Of a stretch of DNA of 64,000 bases, positions 25,799 to 34,760 are shown piece by piece. Position 1 is the stretch's first letter. The number at the start of each line of letters is the position of its first letter. The position numbers and the translations under genes were made by a program. The notes under the pieces were generated by a model, which did no database searches, was not told the DNA's origin, and saw only the letters and a program-made list of their open reading frames with translations. The stretch comes from Eubacterium_U album (GTDB taxonomy: Bacteria; Bacillota; Clostridia; Lachnospirales; Lachnospiraceae): NCBI RefSeq assembly GCF_025336545.1, contig NZ_JAODBU010000002.1, positions 186,001 through 250,000 on the forward strand, read 5' to 3'.

Positions 25799-26998
25799 TT
25801 ACTTGCTGTAATTACCTGTCTGAATTACTCTTGTAATGATTCCCAACACTACATTGTTTTTAGGGTCTTTTCTCGTACATGCAAATGCAACTTTATCTTT
25901 CTTTAGCGGCAATGCTGAACCTGATACTGAATGTGCTATAGCATTCACTCCATTATTAAGGCATAAAAAGAATGTGCCATTATGTATGTCTGTAACTTCT
26001 CCAATGTACTTTCCTCTTCCGTTGCATTTTTCAAAGTTTTCTGCTGAAAGATTTGGAAGTAAAGCCTTAGCATTGGCTTCTATTGTAATTCCATTAAGCC
26101 ATTCTTCGTTATGCTTGTTTCCTTCAGGATATTCAACCTTTTCGACTAAAACTAACAACTTTTCGCCTACATGATAGTGTTCTGTAGCGTCTGCAATCCA
26201 CTGCCATGACATATTTCTAGCGTGTACTGACACTTCAACACCAAACACTTCAATTCTTACCTTTTTCTCTGCAACTCCTAAGATTCTTGCTTCTACTTTT
26301 CGTCCCGGATAGATTAATGCTCTGCCATCTGCATTAGGAGTAACATAATATTTTCTTTTCTTTTCTAACATTGCTGCTTTACGTGATGCGACAACTGATT
26401 TTGAGTTTTTATCCATTCCTGCAATTACAAAGTCAATCTCTGCACCGAGCATTCCGTTGGCAAGTTTAGCCTTTCTGATGTTGATGTCTTCATCAGTTTC
26501 GTTTTCATTACTGTTTACCAAAATTCCCATTTCGTTTAATGGGATAATAATTCTCTGTCCCATGTAGCTTGTTGTAACCACATCATATCCACCATCAAGT
26601 CTTTCAAGTGATTCAACTATTCCTGTTAATGGTTTCTTGTGCATGTAGGCATTTGTTAAGTCGTGCCATACTCCCTCTTCTTCTCTTCTTAAGTTTGACA
26701 CAATTCTTTCATCCGGGTTAAGTGATAAAACAACATTACTGATTCTCATAGGTTCTTTATCTTCCTGCGCCTCATCAGTTGCTTTTTCTTCACCTGAATC
26801 TTCAGTTTTTTCAGAATCTTCAGTTTTTTCATCGTCTTCCTTGAAAATTGAAATCTCTGATATTTTCTTTTTTGCTTCTTCGGATTCTTCAACCTCTAAT
26901 TCGGCTCCGAATTCGTCATCGTTTTCCAACTCTGACTTTGTTGCAGCATTAATTTCATCTGCAATGTGTTCGATGTTTTCTTCTTCAATTTTTGCCAT
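25799..26998 (-). CDS. S1 RNA-binding domain protein
   Basis: A 399-residue protein. The N-terminal 90 residues are acidic and disordered. Residues 105-215 contain a beta-rich segment, and an S1 domain is visible at about residues 225-310 (GRKVEARILGVAEKKVRIEVFG, then VHARNMSW, YHVGEKLLVLVEKVE). A second OB-like part may follow. S1 domains bind RNA, so this could act on element transcripts, which here carry unusual leaders. It stands first in its operon, behind a P2-type promoter and a leader terminator. Confidence 0.75.
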   Translation of the reverse strand: MAKIEEENIEHIADEINAATKSELENDDEFGAELEVEESEEAKKKISEISIFKEDDEKTEDSEKTEDSGEEKATDEAQEDKEPMRISNVVLSLNPDERIVSNLRREEEGVWHDLTNAYMHKKPLTGIVESLERLDGGYDVVTTSYMGQRIIIPLNEMGILVNSNENETDEDINIRKAKLANGMLGAEIDFVIAGMDKNSKSVVASRKAAMLEKKRKYYVTPNADGRALIYPGRKVEARILGVAEKKVRIEVFGVEVSVHARNMSWQWIADATEHYHVGEKLLVLVEKVEYPEGNKHNEEWLNGITIEANAKALLPNLSAENFEKCNGRGKYIGEVTDIHNGTFFLCLNNGVNAIAHSVSGSALPLKKDKVAFACTRKDPKNNVVLGIITRVIQTGNYSK

Positions 26999-27047
26999 GT
27001 TTCTTCTTTGACAGGACTTTTCCTGCCGCTCCTTTCTTAATTTTTGT

Positions 27048-27081
27048 TAAAAAAAATAGAGCCTTTAAGCTCTATTTTCCC
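27048..27081 (-). terminator. Leader terminator just upstream of the S1-protein gene
   Basis: Minus-strand AATAGAGC / GCTCTATT followed by eight T lies between the P2-type promoter and the AAGAAAGGAG ribosome site. Transcription from this promoter must pass it to reach the gene. A second small hairpin (GGCAGG / CCTGTC) follows the ribosome site. Confidence 0.8.
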
Positions 27082-27125
27082 TAACTTATTATATTTTTTA
27101 ACAGAACATAGTATCTGTTTGTAAT

Positions 27126-27182
27126 AATATACACCATAAAAAACGGCGTTTCAATAGCCCTTGTGGTGGCAAAAAACAGGCA
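27126..27182 (-). promoter_or_regulatory. P2-family promoter of the S1-protein operon
   Basis: Minus-strand TTGAAA (27149-27154), 17-bp spacer, TATATT (27126-27131). Iterons with GGC at 27168 and 27179 (11 bp apart) begin 17 bp from the -35. Twenty-four bases around the -35 are identical to the copy at 36066-36089. Confidence 0.8.
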
Positions 27183-27197
27183 CATTTATTATTAAAT

Positions 27198-28118
27198 TTA
27201 ATGATAAGATGAATATATAGAATTTACATAAAATGTATGATATATATTTGACTTTTCCTTATATTTTACGGTTGAATCAATAACCGCACTAGGTCCAAGT
27301 GGTGCTGAGTATTCATACATATCAATTATCTTTCCATCTCCGTTACTAACAATACTTACAATATCTGCAGTATACATCTTAAATTGTGTATTGGTTATAG
27401 TATTTGTTATTGTTTTATTCTTTTTTGATTTATCTGCTTTTGATACTTTTATTTCATTTTTTTTATTTTCATATCGGCTTTCCTTAACTGTTCCGGTTAT
27501 TTTGATGAAATTACCTTCAACATCATCTGCCTTAAAATAAAAGATGCATGTATCACCTGAAGGAAAACATACATTTTCTTTCATTAGTGAAGTGCTAGTG
27601 TTTCCCTCTTTTTTCTCATTTTCGATTATTTTCTTGTTATCTTCACTAGCATCTTTTGTAAGTTCTGTGAATTCAATTCCATCTACCTTCTTAATAGTTT
27701 CATTCGTCTGATAATTTTTATTTACTGTTACTACTTCCTCACTACTTGTTTCATTGTTCTTTGTTTCGTACTCATAATGACCGTCACCATACAAATAAAT
27801 CTTAGATTCGTTTTCGTATGCTATGCCTACGGTTTCATTATCTGATGAACTTTTTGTTACACTTTCCTTATATCCGTCAGTAATTGCGGTAAATGATATG
27901 TTTAAATTATTTTTTGAGTTGTTCTTACAAACAGCAACTAGGTCATTTTTAAAAGTATAATACTTTACAGAAACACCACAATCATATTCTATTGTAGTCA
28001 TTTCTTTTTCTCCTGCCAGTCCATAACTTTGAACATTAGTTTCGTATGTATAACCACAACCTGTAAGCAATGATGCTGTTGTGATTATCAATAATCCTGC
28101 ACATATTATTTTCTTCAT
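27198..28118 (-). CDS. Putative lipoprotein
   Basis: A 306-residue protein with a lipoprotein signal peptide ending in LLTGCGYTYE (lipobox LTGC). The mature part has a beta-rich N-terminal region, a Lys/Asn/Ser-rich centre (residues 100-225) and a C-terminal region of mixed strands. The ATG at 28118 has AGAGGAGAATAT; an upstream ATG at 28133 lies inside the ribosome site. It follows the large adhesin gene. No family recognised. Confidence 0.75.
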   Translation of the reverse strand: MKKIICAGLLIITTASLLTGCGYTYETNVQSYGLAGEKEMTTIEYDCGVSVKYYTFKNDLVAVCKNNSKNNLNISFTAITDGYKESVTKSSSDNETVGIAYENESKIYLYGDGHYEYETKNNETSSEEVVTVNKNYQTNETIKKVDGIEFTELTKDASEDNKKIIENEKKEGNTSTSLMKENVCFPSGDTCIFYFKADDVEGNFIKITGTVKESRYENKKNEIKVSKADKSKKNKTITNTITNTQFKMYTADIVSIVSNGDGKIIDMYEYSAPLGPSAVIDSTVKYKEKSNIYHTFYVNSIYSSYH

Positions 28119-28143
28119 ATATTCTCCTCTCATTGCAAATTAC

Positions 28144-28183
28144 AAAGCAAAAGCCACCATCATAAGGTGACTTTGCTTTTATT
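28144..28183 (-). terminator. Hairpin between adhesin and lipoprotein genes
   Basis: AAAGCAAAGTCACC / GGTGGCTTTTGCTTT, 25 bases upstream of the lipoprotein start. It lacks a long T run, so termination may be partial. Confidence 0.65.
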
Positions 28184-28195
28184 CTTGTTTAATTT

Positions 28196-31100
28196 TTAAT
28201 CCTGTTTAGATTTAGACTCTTCTTCCTCTTCAGAGTATTTTGTAATGTTTAATTTGTCTAATGCAATTAAAATTCCAATCACTCCGCATAAGATGAAAAG
28301 AATTGCTGATATTCCAATTTTAATTGAATATCCGGTTACAGGACTGTCATCGCCTATAATTGGAACTTTGTCAATTATTGTAGTTGGTTTTTTCTTATTC
28401 TTTATCTTACCTATGTTCGCTCTGAATACAGGAATATCATTTTTATTATAATCAAGTTTAACTTTATACTTTTTACTTGACTTAACATAGCCTTCAGGTG
28501 CTTTTGTTTCCTTGATTGTATAAATTCCTAATGGTATAGGGTTGGATGTTGCTATGCCTTCTCCATTAGAAGTCATCTTTGTAACTTTCTTACCTTTTTC
28601 ATTATAAACCGTAAATTCTGCTCCTGCTAATACCTTCCCGGTTTTTTCATCAACCTTTGTTAATGAAATAGTACCTCTGATGGTATCATCATACATTGTT
28701 ACTTTCTTGATTTCACCTGTTTCCAATACTTCAAATGGAACTGCTTCTGATACTGTATATCCTTTAGGTGCTGTTTCTTCAATAAGAGTGTACTTACCTA
28801 CCGGAAGATACTGTATCTGATAGTTTTCGTTAGTTGTCGTCCATTCTGTTACCGTTTCGCCTGCTTCATTTACAATTTTTAGTTTGGCTCCAATAACAAG
28901 TTTACCTGTAGTTAAATCAACCTTAGAAATAAGAACTTTTGTGTAATCATCCTTCATTTCTACTTTCTGAATTGAATCAACATCTTCTACAGTAAACTTA
29001 GCATCTTCTGCTTTTACATATCCCTTATCTGTTGGTGCCATTGTTTCTCGCAATGTATATTCACCAATTGGAAGTCTTTCGATATAAAATGGTTCTGTTC
29101 CTGTTATCCATTCGTAAAGAACATTTCCATTACCATCAATTATCTGAAGTGTTGCACCAATGACTGGTTCACCCGTTGTCATGTCTACTTTACTAATCTG
29201 AACCTTACTTATATCGTCCTTCATTTCCACACGCTGAACCTTGCCTGTGTTATCAAGGGTAAATTCAATGTCATTTGCTGTTACATATCCATTTGCAACA
29301 AATTTTTCTGTTAAAGTGTATTTTTTACCTACCTCAAGTCCTTTAATTAAGTGTTCTTCTTTTTCAGTTACCCATTCATCAGCAATTCTCTTTTCGCCTT
29401 CATCATCATAATACCAAACCTGAAGTGTTGCTCCAATAACAGGCTCGCCATTAGTAATGTCGCTCTTTTTAATTGAAGTCTGGGTAATGTCATCATATAC
29501 AACAAAACTTCTCTCTATCACCTTATCTTCCTGTGGTGCTTTGGTTGCTTCAATTTCAAACACGTCATCTGAAGTTACATATCCTTTAGGTGCTTTAATT
29601 TCCTTAAGATAATAGTTTGCGGCAGGACATTTTGATTTTTCTCCTAATGTCACCTTGCCGTCTTCTCCTGTTTCTCCCTGTTCAATCAATGTATCTTTTG
29701 GTACTACAACGTTTCCTTCGTAATCAAGAATATCATCAGCAGAATAAATTCCAAAAATTCCTCCTGCTAGAAGTTCTTTTGTATCTTTATCCTTTTTCGT
29801 TACCAATACGTTAACTTTCTGTCTTTCATTCTTAATTGACTGTTCATTTATTACAATCGGAACTGTCTGGTCTGCATATTCAATGTTTGCTTCATAGTCG
29901 GTTGTATCAAGTGTATATCCTTCCGGTGCTTCAATTTCATTGATTACATATTTACCAAGAGGTAAGTTTTCAACTTTTGCCCCATTCTTTGTTGTTACAA
30001 CAGTATCTACAAGGTCTCCTTTTTTATATGCATATCCGTTATTATCTGCAGTCTTGATGTCTTCGGCAGCCTTAATTTCAAATTTAGCCCCGATAAGTGG
30101 TGTTTCCTCATATATGAATACGCCATCTTCAAACTTAGTAGGAGTCTTACCTGTTTTCTTAATATTAATTTCGCCTGTTGCTGCATCATCTGAGAACTCT
30201 AAAACAGTTATAGGGTCTAATGTCTGTGAATCTATTGTGTAATTCATGTCACTGCTTATCTTAAACGGTATCGCCTTGTCATTTATCACATATCCGTTAG
30301 GTGCTTTAGTTTCTTCAAGTCTGTATTCTCCAATAGGAAGTACATTTGGTAATGTTACTTCTCCGTTTTCATCCGTGAAAAATTCATCAACTGTTTCTGT
30401 GCTTGCAGCGACATCAGGATTACTTTCATCCTTAGTATAAACTATCTGTTCCACGTATTTATTATTTGTTACATCGAAGATTTTAAAGCCTGCTCCTGCA
30501 ACCTTTACAACATTTCCTGTTTTACTGTCTTTTTTAACTATTTTAATTCTTGACTCAAATTCAGGGTCAGTCATTTCAACCTCGTATTTATCGCCACTAG
30601 CCTTAGTAATTTCAACAACCTTATTATCAGCTTTACGATAACCGTCAGGCACGCTTGTTTCTACAAGAATATATCTTCCTACTCTAAGAGGTTCACTCTT
30701 TCCAATACCATTTGCATCTGTTTTAAATGTAGTTACAGGTGTTTTTCCTTTAGTATCAAAGTTAAGATAATCTTCTCCATTATATTCATAAACTGAAAAT
30801 CCTGCATTGGCTACCGGATTTGATGCTGAACTTAATTTTGAACTTGATTTCTTAATTACTTCAATTGGTGCTTTATACGGTGCATTCTCAACTGTTACTG
30901 ACGCATATCCCTTAAGTATAGGGTTAGTTGCCATTCCGTCAGGAAGTACAGAAATCTTTTCAAGGTCTATTACATAGTCATTATCACTACTTTTTAAAAC
31001 ATGGTAATCATCGGTAGCGACTTCTCTTGCTACGTATGTTCCACCATAGAACAATGCAGGAAATACTATCTGTCCGTTACTGTCTGTTACATCTCTTGTA

Positions 31101-32908
31101 ATAAGAGTATACTCATATTTAGGACCTGCTGAAGAATATCCTGTAATTGTTCTTCTGTAAAGTTCAAATTCTGCTCCCTTTATAGGTGTTTTTGTTTCTG
31201 AATCTACCTTATTTAAAGTAAGGTCTATTGAAAATGGGTCATTATATCTTGTGAATGTAAAATCTTTATTATCATCCGCAGCAGTTACGGTAAAATCCCA
31301 GTAACTTGACGGACCACCGCTGTAGTTTTTATATCCTTCAGGATAACCTTCCTCTACAATTCTGTAATTACCTACTGATGTTATTCCATCATATGTATAA
31401 TATCCAATGTCCGTATCATTTCCGTGATAGCCGTTACCATTTGTATGTTCTGTAAGAACTCCTAATTTTTCATATCCTGTTGTTGCTCCTGTATACTTAT
31501 AAATTGCAAAAGTAACTCCTGAGATAGATACTCCCGTAACACTATCAAGTTTTCTTACTGACGCTTTAGCAGTTATTGTTGGTACATTAACTACTGTTTT
31601 TTGAATTTTATCATTAGCCTTTGATAATGTAACTTCACTCTGCCAGTTATTTACATAGTAACCTGCAGGTGTGGAAGTTTCCACAATTAAAAACTTACCT
31701 GCATTTTTTCTTGTATATGTATATGTCTTACTTGTTGCATTACCACTTGCGTCTGTTGTAATTGTGTCGTTTGTAGAAACGTAAGTACTTCCATTCCATT
31801 CATATATTGTAAACTGCGCTCCTGCAATCGGATTTGCTGATGCAGTATTATCTACCTTATGAATGCTGATTGTACCTGACCATACATCATCTGTTACCTG
31901 ATAATTGTCGTTAACGTTGAAAGTTTTTGTTTCGCCGTCGTTTACATCAATATTCATAATATAAACCGTATTATTAACTGATAATCCGTGAGGTGCGCTT
32001 ATCTCTTTAATATAAACCGTATCTAATCTATCTGATGCAGTTTTTCTTAGATAAGTACTCGTAGCAACACCCTTTGAATTGGTCGTGAAGGTTGCATCCT
32101 TTCCATCCTTATCCTTCATTAGTTGCTTGCCCTCATTATCCTTATAAACTCCATAAGTAGCTCCTGACAAACTTATACCTGACACTGCACCGCCATTTGG
32201 ACTTACTGCTGATTTAGTGAGTGTAAAGTTATAAAAAGCATCTTCAACAATGTCTTCACCACTTAAAAGAACCTGTCCTGAGTCAGTAGTCCATTTAACT
32301 ATGTTGAAACTACTATTATAAGCTCTTTTTTGACCTTCGGATAAAATATCGCTACAAATGTTTTGTAATGAGCCTGTATTTGCACCTATTTTTCTAGCAA
32401 CATAATTGACAGCGTTTTTAAATCCCTGAGTATTAATGTCGCTTGCCTTGAAATCTCCGCTAATCTTTTCGTCTGCTCTCTTTGCTCCCCATATGCAAAG
32501 CTGTGCAGCAGCCCTTGTTGTATCAGTTCTTCCATTATTATAGTAGAAATGTAATGCTGCTTTGTAATATTTGGCTGCATATGTTCCTGTAAGTTCAGAT
32601 GAAACATATGTTGCTCCCTCACTGACAGGCGTTCCGGGGTCCATACAGAATACATTTGCGGTTGCACCATTTGCAGTAAGTCTTAATTTCTGCAATGAAT
32701 GCGAACCAAAATAACTAAGAGAACTGTTTTTATCATAATCAATCAATGATGAATATGATAAAGTTGCCTTGACTCCGGTTTTGGCATATGGAAATTCAGC
32801 GGCACTTGATTTAACTGTAATGCCGGTAAAAATCATTGTAATTGCCAAAAACGCCGACAGTACCTTTAAACCATGGTTGTGAATTAACTTTCTAATTTTT
32901 CTTTTCAT
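28196..32908 (-). CDS. Giant thioester/Cna-B repeat surface adhesin
   Basis: A 1,570-residue cell-wall adhesin. A signal peptide (MKRKIRKLI... KSSAAEF) is followed by a thioester-type domain: ANVFCMDPG supplies the Cys and AAQLCIWG the Gln (the usual TQxAxW with the Ala changed to Cys). Then come about a dozen Cna-B/SpaA repeats of about 75-95 residues, each with motifs such as GATLQI, LPIGEYTL and APKGY; these often form isopeptide bonds through Lys, Asn and Glu. The C terminus has DSPVTGYS, a hydrophobic helix and an Arg/Lys-poor acidic tail. SPVTG departs from LPxTG but fits the (S/P)PxTG sortase-B type described in Clostridioides difficile. I chose the ATG at 32908 after AAAGGAGG. Expression is from a P1-type promoter. 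Confidence 0.88.
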   Translation of the reverse strand: MKRKIRKLIHNHGLKVLSAFLAITMIFTGITVKSSAAEFPYAKTGVKATLSYSSLIDYDKNSSLSYFGSHSLQKLRLTANGATANVFCMDPGTPVSEGATYVSSELTGTYAAKYYKAALHFYYNNGRTDTTRAAAQLCIWGAKRADEKISGDFKASDINTQGFKNAVNYVARKIGANTGSLQNICSDILSEGQKRAYNSSFNIVKWTTDSGQVLLSGEDIVEDAFYNFTLTKSAVSPNGGAVSGISLSGATYGVYKDNEGKQLMKDKDGKDATFTTNSKGVATSTYLRKTASDRLDTVYIKEISAPHGLSVNNTVYIMNIDVNDGETKTFNVNDNYQVTDDVWSGTISIHKVDNTASANPIAGAQFTIYEWNGSTYVSTNDTITTDASGNATSKTYTYTRKNAGKFLIVETSTPAGYYVNNWQSEVTLSKANDKIQKTVVNVPTITAKASVRKLDSVTGVSISGVTFAIYKYTGATTGYEKLGVLTEHTNGNGYHGNDTDIGYYTYDGITSVGNYRIVEEGYPEGYKNYSGGPSSYWDFTVTAADDNKDFTFTRYNDPFSIDLTLNKVDSETKTPIKGAEFELYRRTITGYSSAGPKYEYTLITRDVTDSNGQIVFPALFYGGTYVAREVATDDYHVLKSSDNDYVIDLEKISVLPDGMATNPILKGYASVTVENAPYKAPIEVIKKSSSKLSSASNPVANAGFSVYEYNGEDYLNFDTKGKTPVTTFKTDANGIGKSEPLRVGRYILVETSVPDGYRKADNKVVEITKASGDKYEVEMTDPEFESRIKIVKKDSKTGNVVKVAGAGFKIFDVTNNKYVEQIVYTKDESNPDVAASTETVDEFFTDENGEVTLPNVLPIGEYRLEETKAPNGYVINDKAIPFKISSDMNYTIDSQTLDPITVLEFSDDAATGEINIKKTGKTPTKFEDGVFIYEETPLIGAKFEIKAAEDIKTADNNGYAYKKGDLVDTVVTTKNGAKVENLPLGKYVINEIEAPEGYTLDTTDYEANIEYADQTVPIVINEQSIKNERQKVNVLVTKKDKDTKELLAGGIFGIYSADDILDYEGNVVVPKDTLIEQGETGEDGKVTLGEKSKCPAANYYLKEIKAPKGYVTSDDVFEIEATKAPQEDKVIERSFVVYDDITQTSIKKSDITNGEPVIGATLQVWYYDDEGEKRIADEWVTEKEEHLIKGLEVGKKYTLTEKFVANGYVTANDIEFTLDNTGKVQRVEMKDDISKVQISKVDMTTGEPVIGATLQIIDGNGNVLYEWITGTEPFYIERLPIGEYTLRETMAPTDKGYVKAEDAKFTVEDVDSIQKVEMKDDYTKVLISKVDLTTGKLVIGAKLKIVNEAGETVTEWTTTNENYQIQYLPVGKYTLIEETAPKGYTVSEAVPFEVLETGEIKKVTMYDDTIRGTISLTKVDEKTGKVLAGAEFTVYNEKGKKVTKMTSNGEGIATSNPIPLGIYTIKETKAPEGYVKSSKKYKVKLDYNKNDIPVFRANIGKIKNKKKPTTIIDKVPIIGDDSPVTGYSIKIGISAILFILCGVIGILIALDKLNITKYSEEEEESKSKQD

Positions 32909-32940
32909 GGTAAATCCTCCTTTTAAAATATTTAAATAAA

Positions 32941-33014
32941 AAAGCAAACTCCGTCTAAGGAATTTGCTTTAATCAATCTTGCCTAAAATATACACAATTT
33001 ATTTTATTTTTCAA
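32941..33014 (-). promoter_or_regulatory. P1-family promoter and leader of the adhesin gene
   Basis: Minus-strand TTGAAA (33009-33014), 16-bp spacer, TATATT (32987-32992), then AAGATTGATT at about +1. A terminator-like hairpin AAAGCAAATTCC / GGAGTTTGCTTT plus T run (32938-32970) follows. It is the most diverged member of the family; the -35 is TTGAAA instead of TTGACA. Confidence 0.7.
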
Positions 33015-33029
33015 GAGTTTTTTTATTTT

Positions 33030-34208
33030 TTATTTATATCCTGCATAATCACTATTATCATCACCCCTGTACATTGACTTTTTATAATTTTTAGCCTTAA
33101 CATTTGTGCCTAAATAATAACCGTCAGTTGTAATGAGTTTTCCAATCCAATCATCATTTATTTTATCATTTATTTTATAAACGCCCGTTACATTACCAAT
33201 AACGTATTCATAGTAAATATATCCGGCATTCTTATATCCAAACTTACTATATGTTACAGCACACATGCCAAGACAATCTCTTTCAACCTCACCCGGTAGC
33301 AAATCTCTATAATAACCATCTCCATATGCTAAATGGATTGGTTCATTTGAAGAATTGCAGTCGTCTCTTGAAATTCCTGCAACAACTGCTGCATGACCGT
33401 CAGAGTTCATAAACTTGTTCATAATGCCAAGCCAGCTTAAGTTTTCAAGACCAATACCAATGTTCTCATCTGAACAAATACCTGAATAAATGCGACCACA
33501 TGAAAGTTTTGTGTAACCATATCCAAAAGCACTTCTGAATCCTGTTCCATCAGGTCTTACGTGGTGGTCAATTTTTCCATTTTTATGCTTTGGTGCATTT
33601 TCCATCTCCTTTGCTCTTACAATTGCTCCCTGTTCAAGAAAGTGATTCCATAAGTAAATTTTTACGTTTCTTTTCTTTTCCTTACGAATCATGTTTGTGT
33701 AAGCCCATGCATCATATCCAAACTCTACCTTTCCCGGTTTATGTTTCTTTGAATATTTTGTGGATGATGTGATTTTTACATTTTTACCGTCTACTTTTTT
33801 GTATGCCACTACCTTATAAGTATAGTTTAACTTTGTGCTATACTTTTTCTTTTTTGACATTGTATAATCTGCAAACTGTCTGTAGTTTAAGTCAATCTTA
33901 GCATAATCACTTTCTAGTACCTTACCAATGTAAATATATTTCTTTTTGCTACTTTTACCTCCGTTTTTACGATAAATCTTATATTCACTTGCATCTGTTA
34001 CGCTGTTAAATTCAATTAATGCTGACTGAATTGCCCTGTAAACCGTAATGTCTCCTGAATCTAATGAAACAACCTCTGGAGTAATAGCTTTAACCTTACC
34101 ACTCTCCATACGATTAATTCCATCGCAAACACTAAAAGTAAGTGTAAAAGCTGTAACCACTGCTGCTACTCTAATCATACAATCTTTTAATTTCTTTGAA
34201 TTTCTCAT
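33030..34208 (-). CDS. Secreted CAP-domain protein
   Basis: A 392-residue exported protein. A long signal peptide is followed by an Fn3-like beta domain (about 50-150, YKIYRKNGGK..., YTYKVVAYKK) and a CAP/SCP-type domain (residues about 165-340). The latter has KMEN/GAIVRAKEM, HHVRPDG, DENIGIG and MNSDGHAAVVAG, which are the His and Glu motifs of this superfamily. CAP proteins are often extracellular and of unclear activity. I chose the ATG at 34208 (MRNSKKLK) because of GGAAAGGAG. It sits between the adhesin and other surface genes. Confidence 0.8.
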   Translation of the reverse strand: MRNSKKLKDCMIRVAAVVTAFTLTFSVCDGINRMESGKVKAITPEVVSLDSGDITVYRAIQSALIEFNSVTDASEYKIYRKNGGKSSKKKYIYIGKVLESDYAKIDLNYRQFADYTMSKKKKYSTKLNYTYKVVAYKKVDGKNVKITSSTKYSKKHKPGKVEFGYDAWAYTNMIRKEKKRNVKIYLWNHFLEQGAIVRAKEMENAPKHKNGKIDHHVRPDGTGFRSAFGYGYTKLSCGRIYSGICSDENIGIGLENLSWLGIMNKFMNSDGHAAVVAGISRDDCNSSNEPIHLAYGDGYYRDLLPGEVERDCLGMCAVTYSKFGYKNAGYIYYEYVIGNVTGVYKINDKINDDWIGKLITTDGYYLGTNVKAKNYKKSMYRGDDNSDYAGYK

Positions 34209-34263
34209 GTTAAAACTCCTTTCCAAAATCTATTTTCTCGTTAACTTTATCTATTTTTCATTT

Positions 34264-34305
34264 ACTATATCTTGTGTTTATTAGTCTTAAAACACTATAT
34301 CTTGT
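34264..34305 (-). repeat. Direct repeats in the CAP-gene leader
   Basis: ACTATATCTTGT occurs at 34264-34275 and 34294-34305, 30 bp (about three helical turns) apart. Both lie downstream of a possible promoter (minus TTGACG near 34340, TATAAA near 34317). They may be an operator. Confidence 0.6.
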
Positions 34306-34384
34306 CTTTGATATATTTATACCATTTTCTCAAATGATGCGTCAACGTAAATGATAATGGCTAAGTATTATTTTCTCAACTTTT

Positions 34385-34624
34385 CTATCTGTTTTGTTCA
34401 ATTAATTTTTTTGCTCCAACATATATTAAAACTCCTAAAAAAACCATTAATAAAATAATAATAACTGGAAGTCCTATCTCCCATATTGAAGCCTTAACGC
34501 CATCCATTGAACCATTGTCGAATTTACCGATGTCTTTTATGTCAAAATTTTCGTAGCTGTAAGATACTTCTTCCTTCTTTTTTGCAATTTGATTTGCCAA
34601 TAATTTTAAACCGATTAACTTCAT
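34385..34624 (-). CDS. Small single-span membrane protein
   Basis: A 79-residue protein with a soluble Lys/Glu-rich N-terminal half and one C-terminal hydrophobic helix (LPVIIILLMVFLGVLIYVGA) ending LIEQNR. The ATG at 34624 has GGGAGG. It lies between the discoidin and CAP genes and probably belongs to the surface-protein cluster. No family recognised. Confidence 0.65.
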   Translation of the reverse strand: MKLIGLKLLANQIAKKKEEVSYSYENFDIKDIGKFDNGSMDGVKASIWEIGLPVIIILLMVFLGVLIYVGAKKLIEQNR

Positions 34625-34714
34625 TTTTTCCTCCCAATACATCTTTTTCGTTAATTTGTTAATTAATAACTACGTTACTATAACACAATTATCAAGCATA
34701 GTATAGTTTGGAAT

Positions 34715-34743
34715 AAAAAACTGAGCCGTAACTAACGACTCAG
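34715..34743 (-). terminator. Terminator after the discoidin gene
   Basis: GGCTGAGTCGT / ACGGCTCAG followed by six T on the minus strand, just after the stop at 34761. Confidence 0.85.
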
Positions 34744-34760
34744 CCTGAATTTTTATTATT

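Noticed and set aside
29940..30242. Plus-strand frames inside the adhesin gene
   Set aside because: They are antisense to Cna-B repeats and have no support from start sites.
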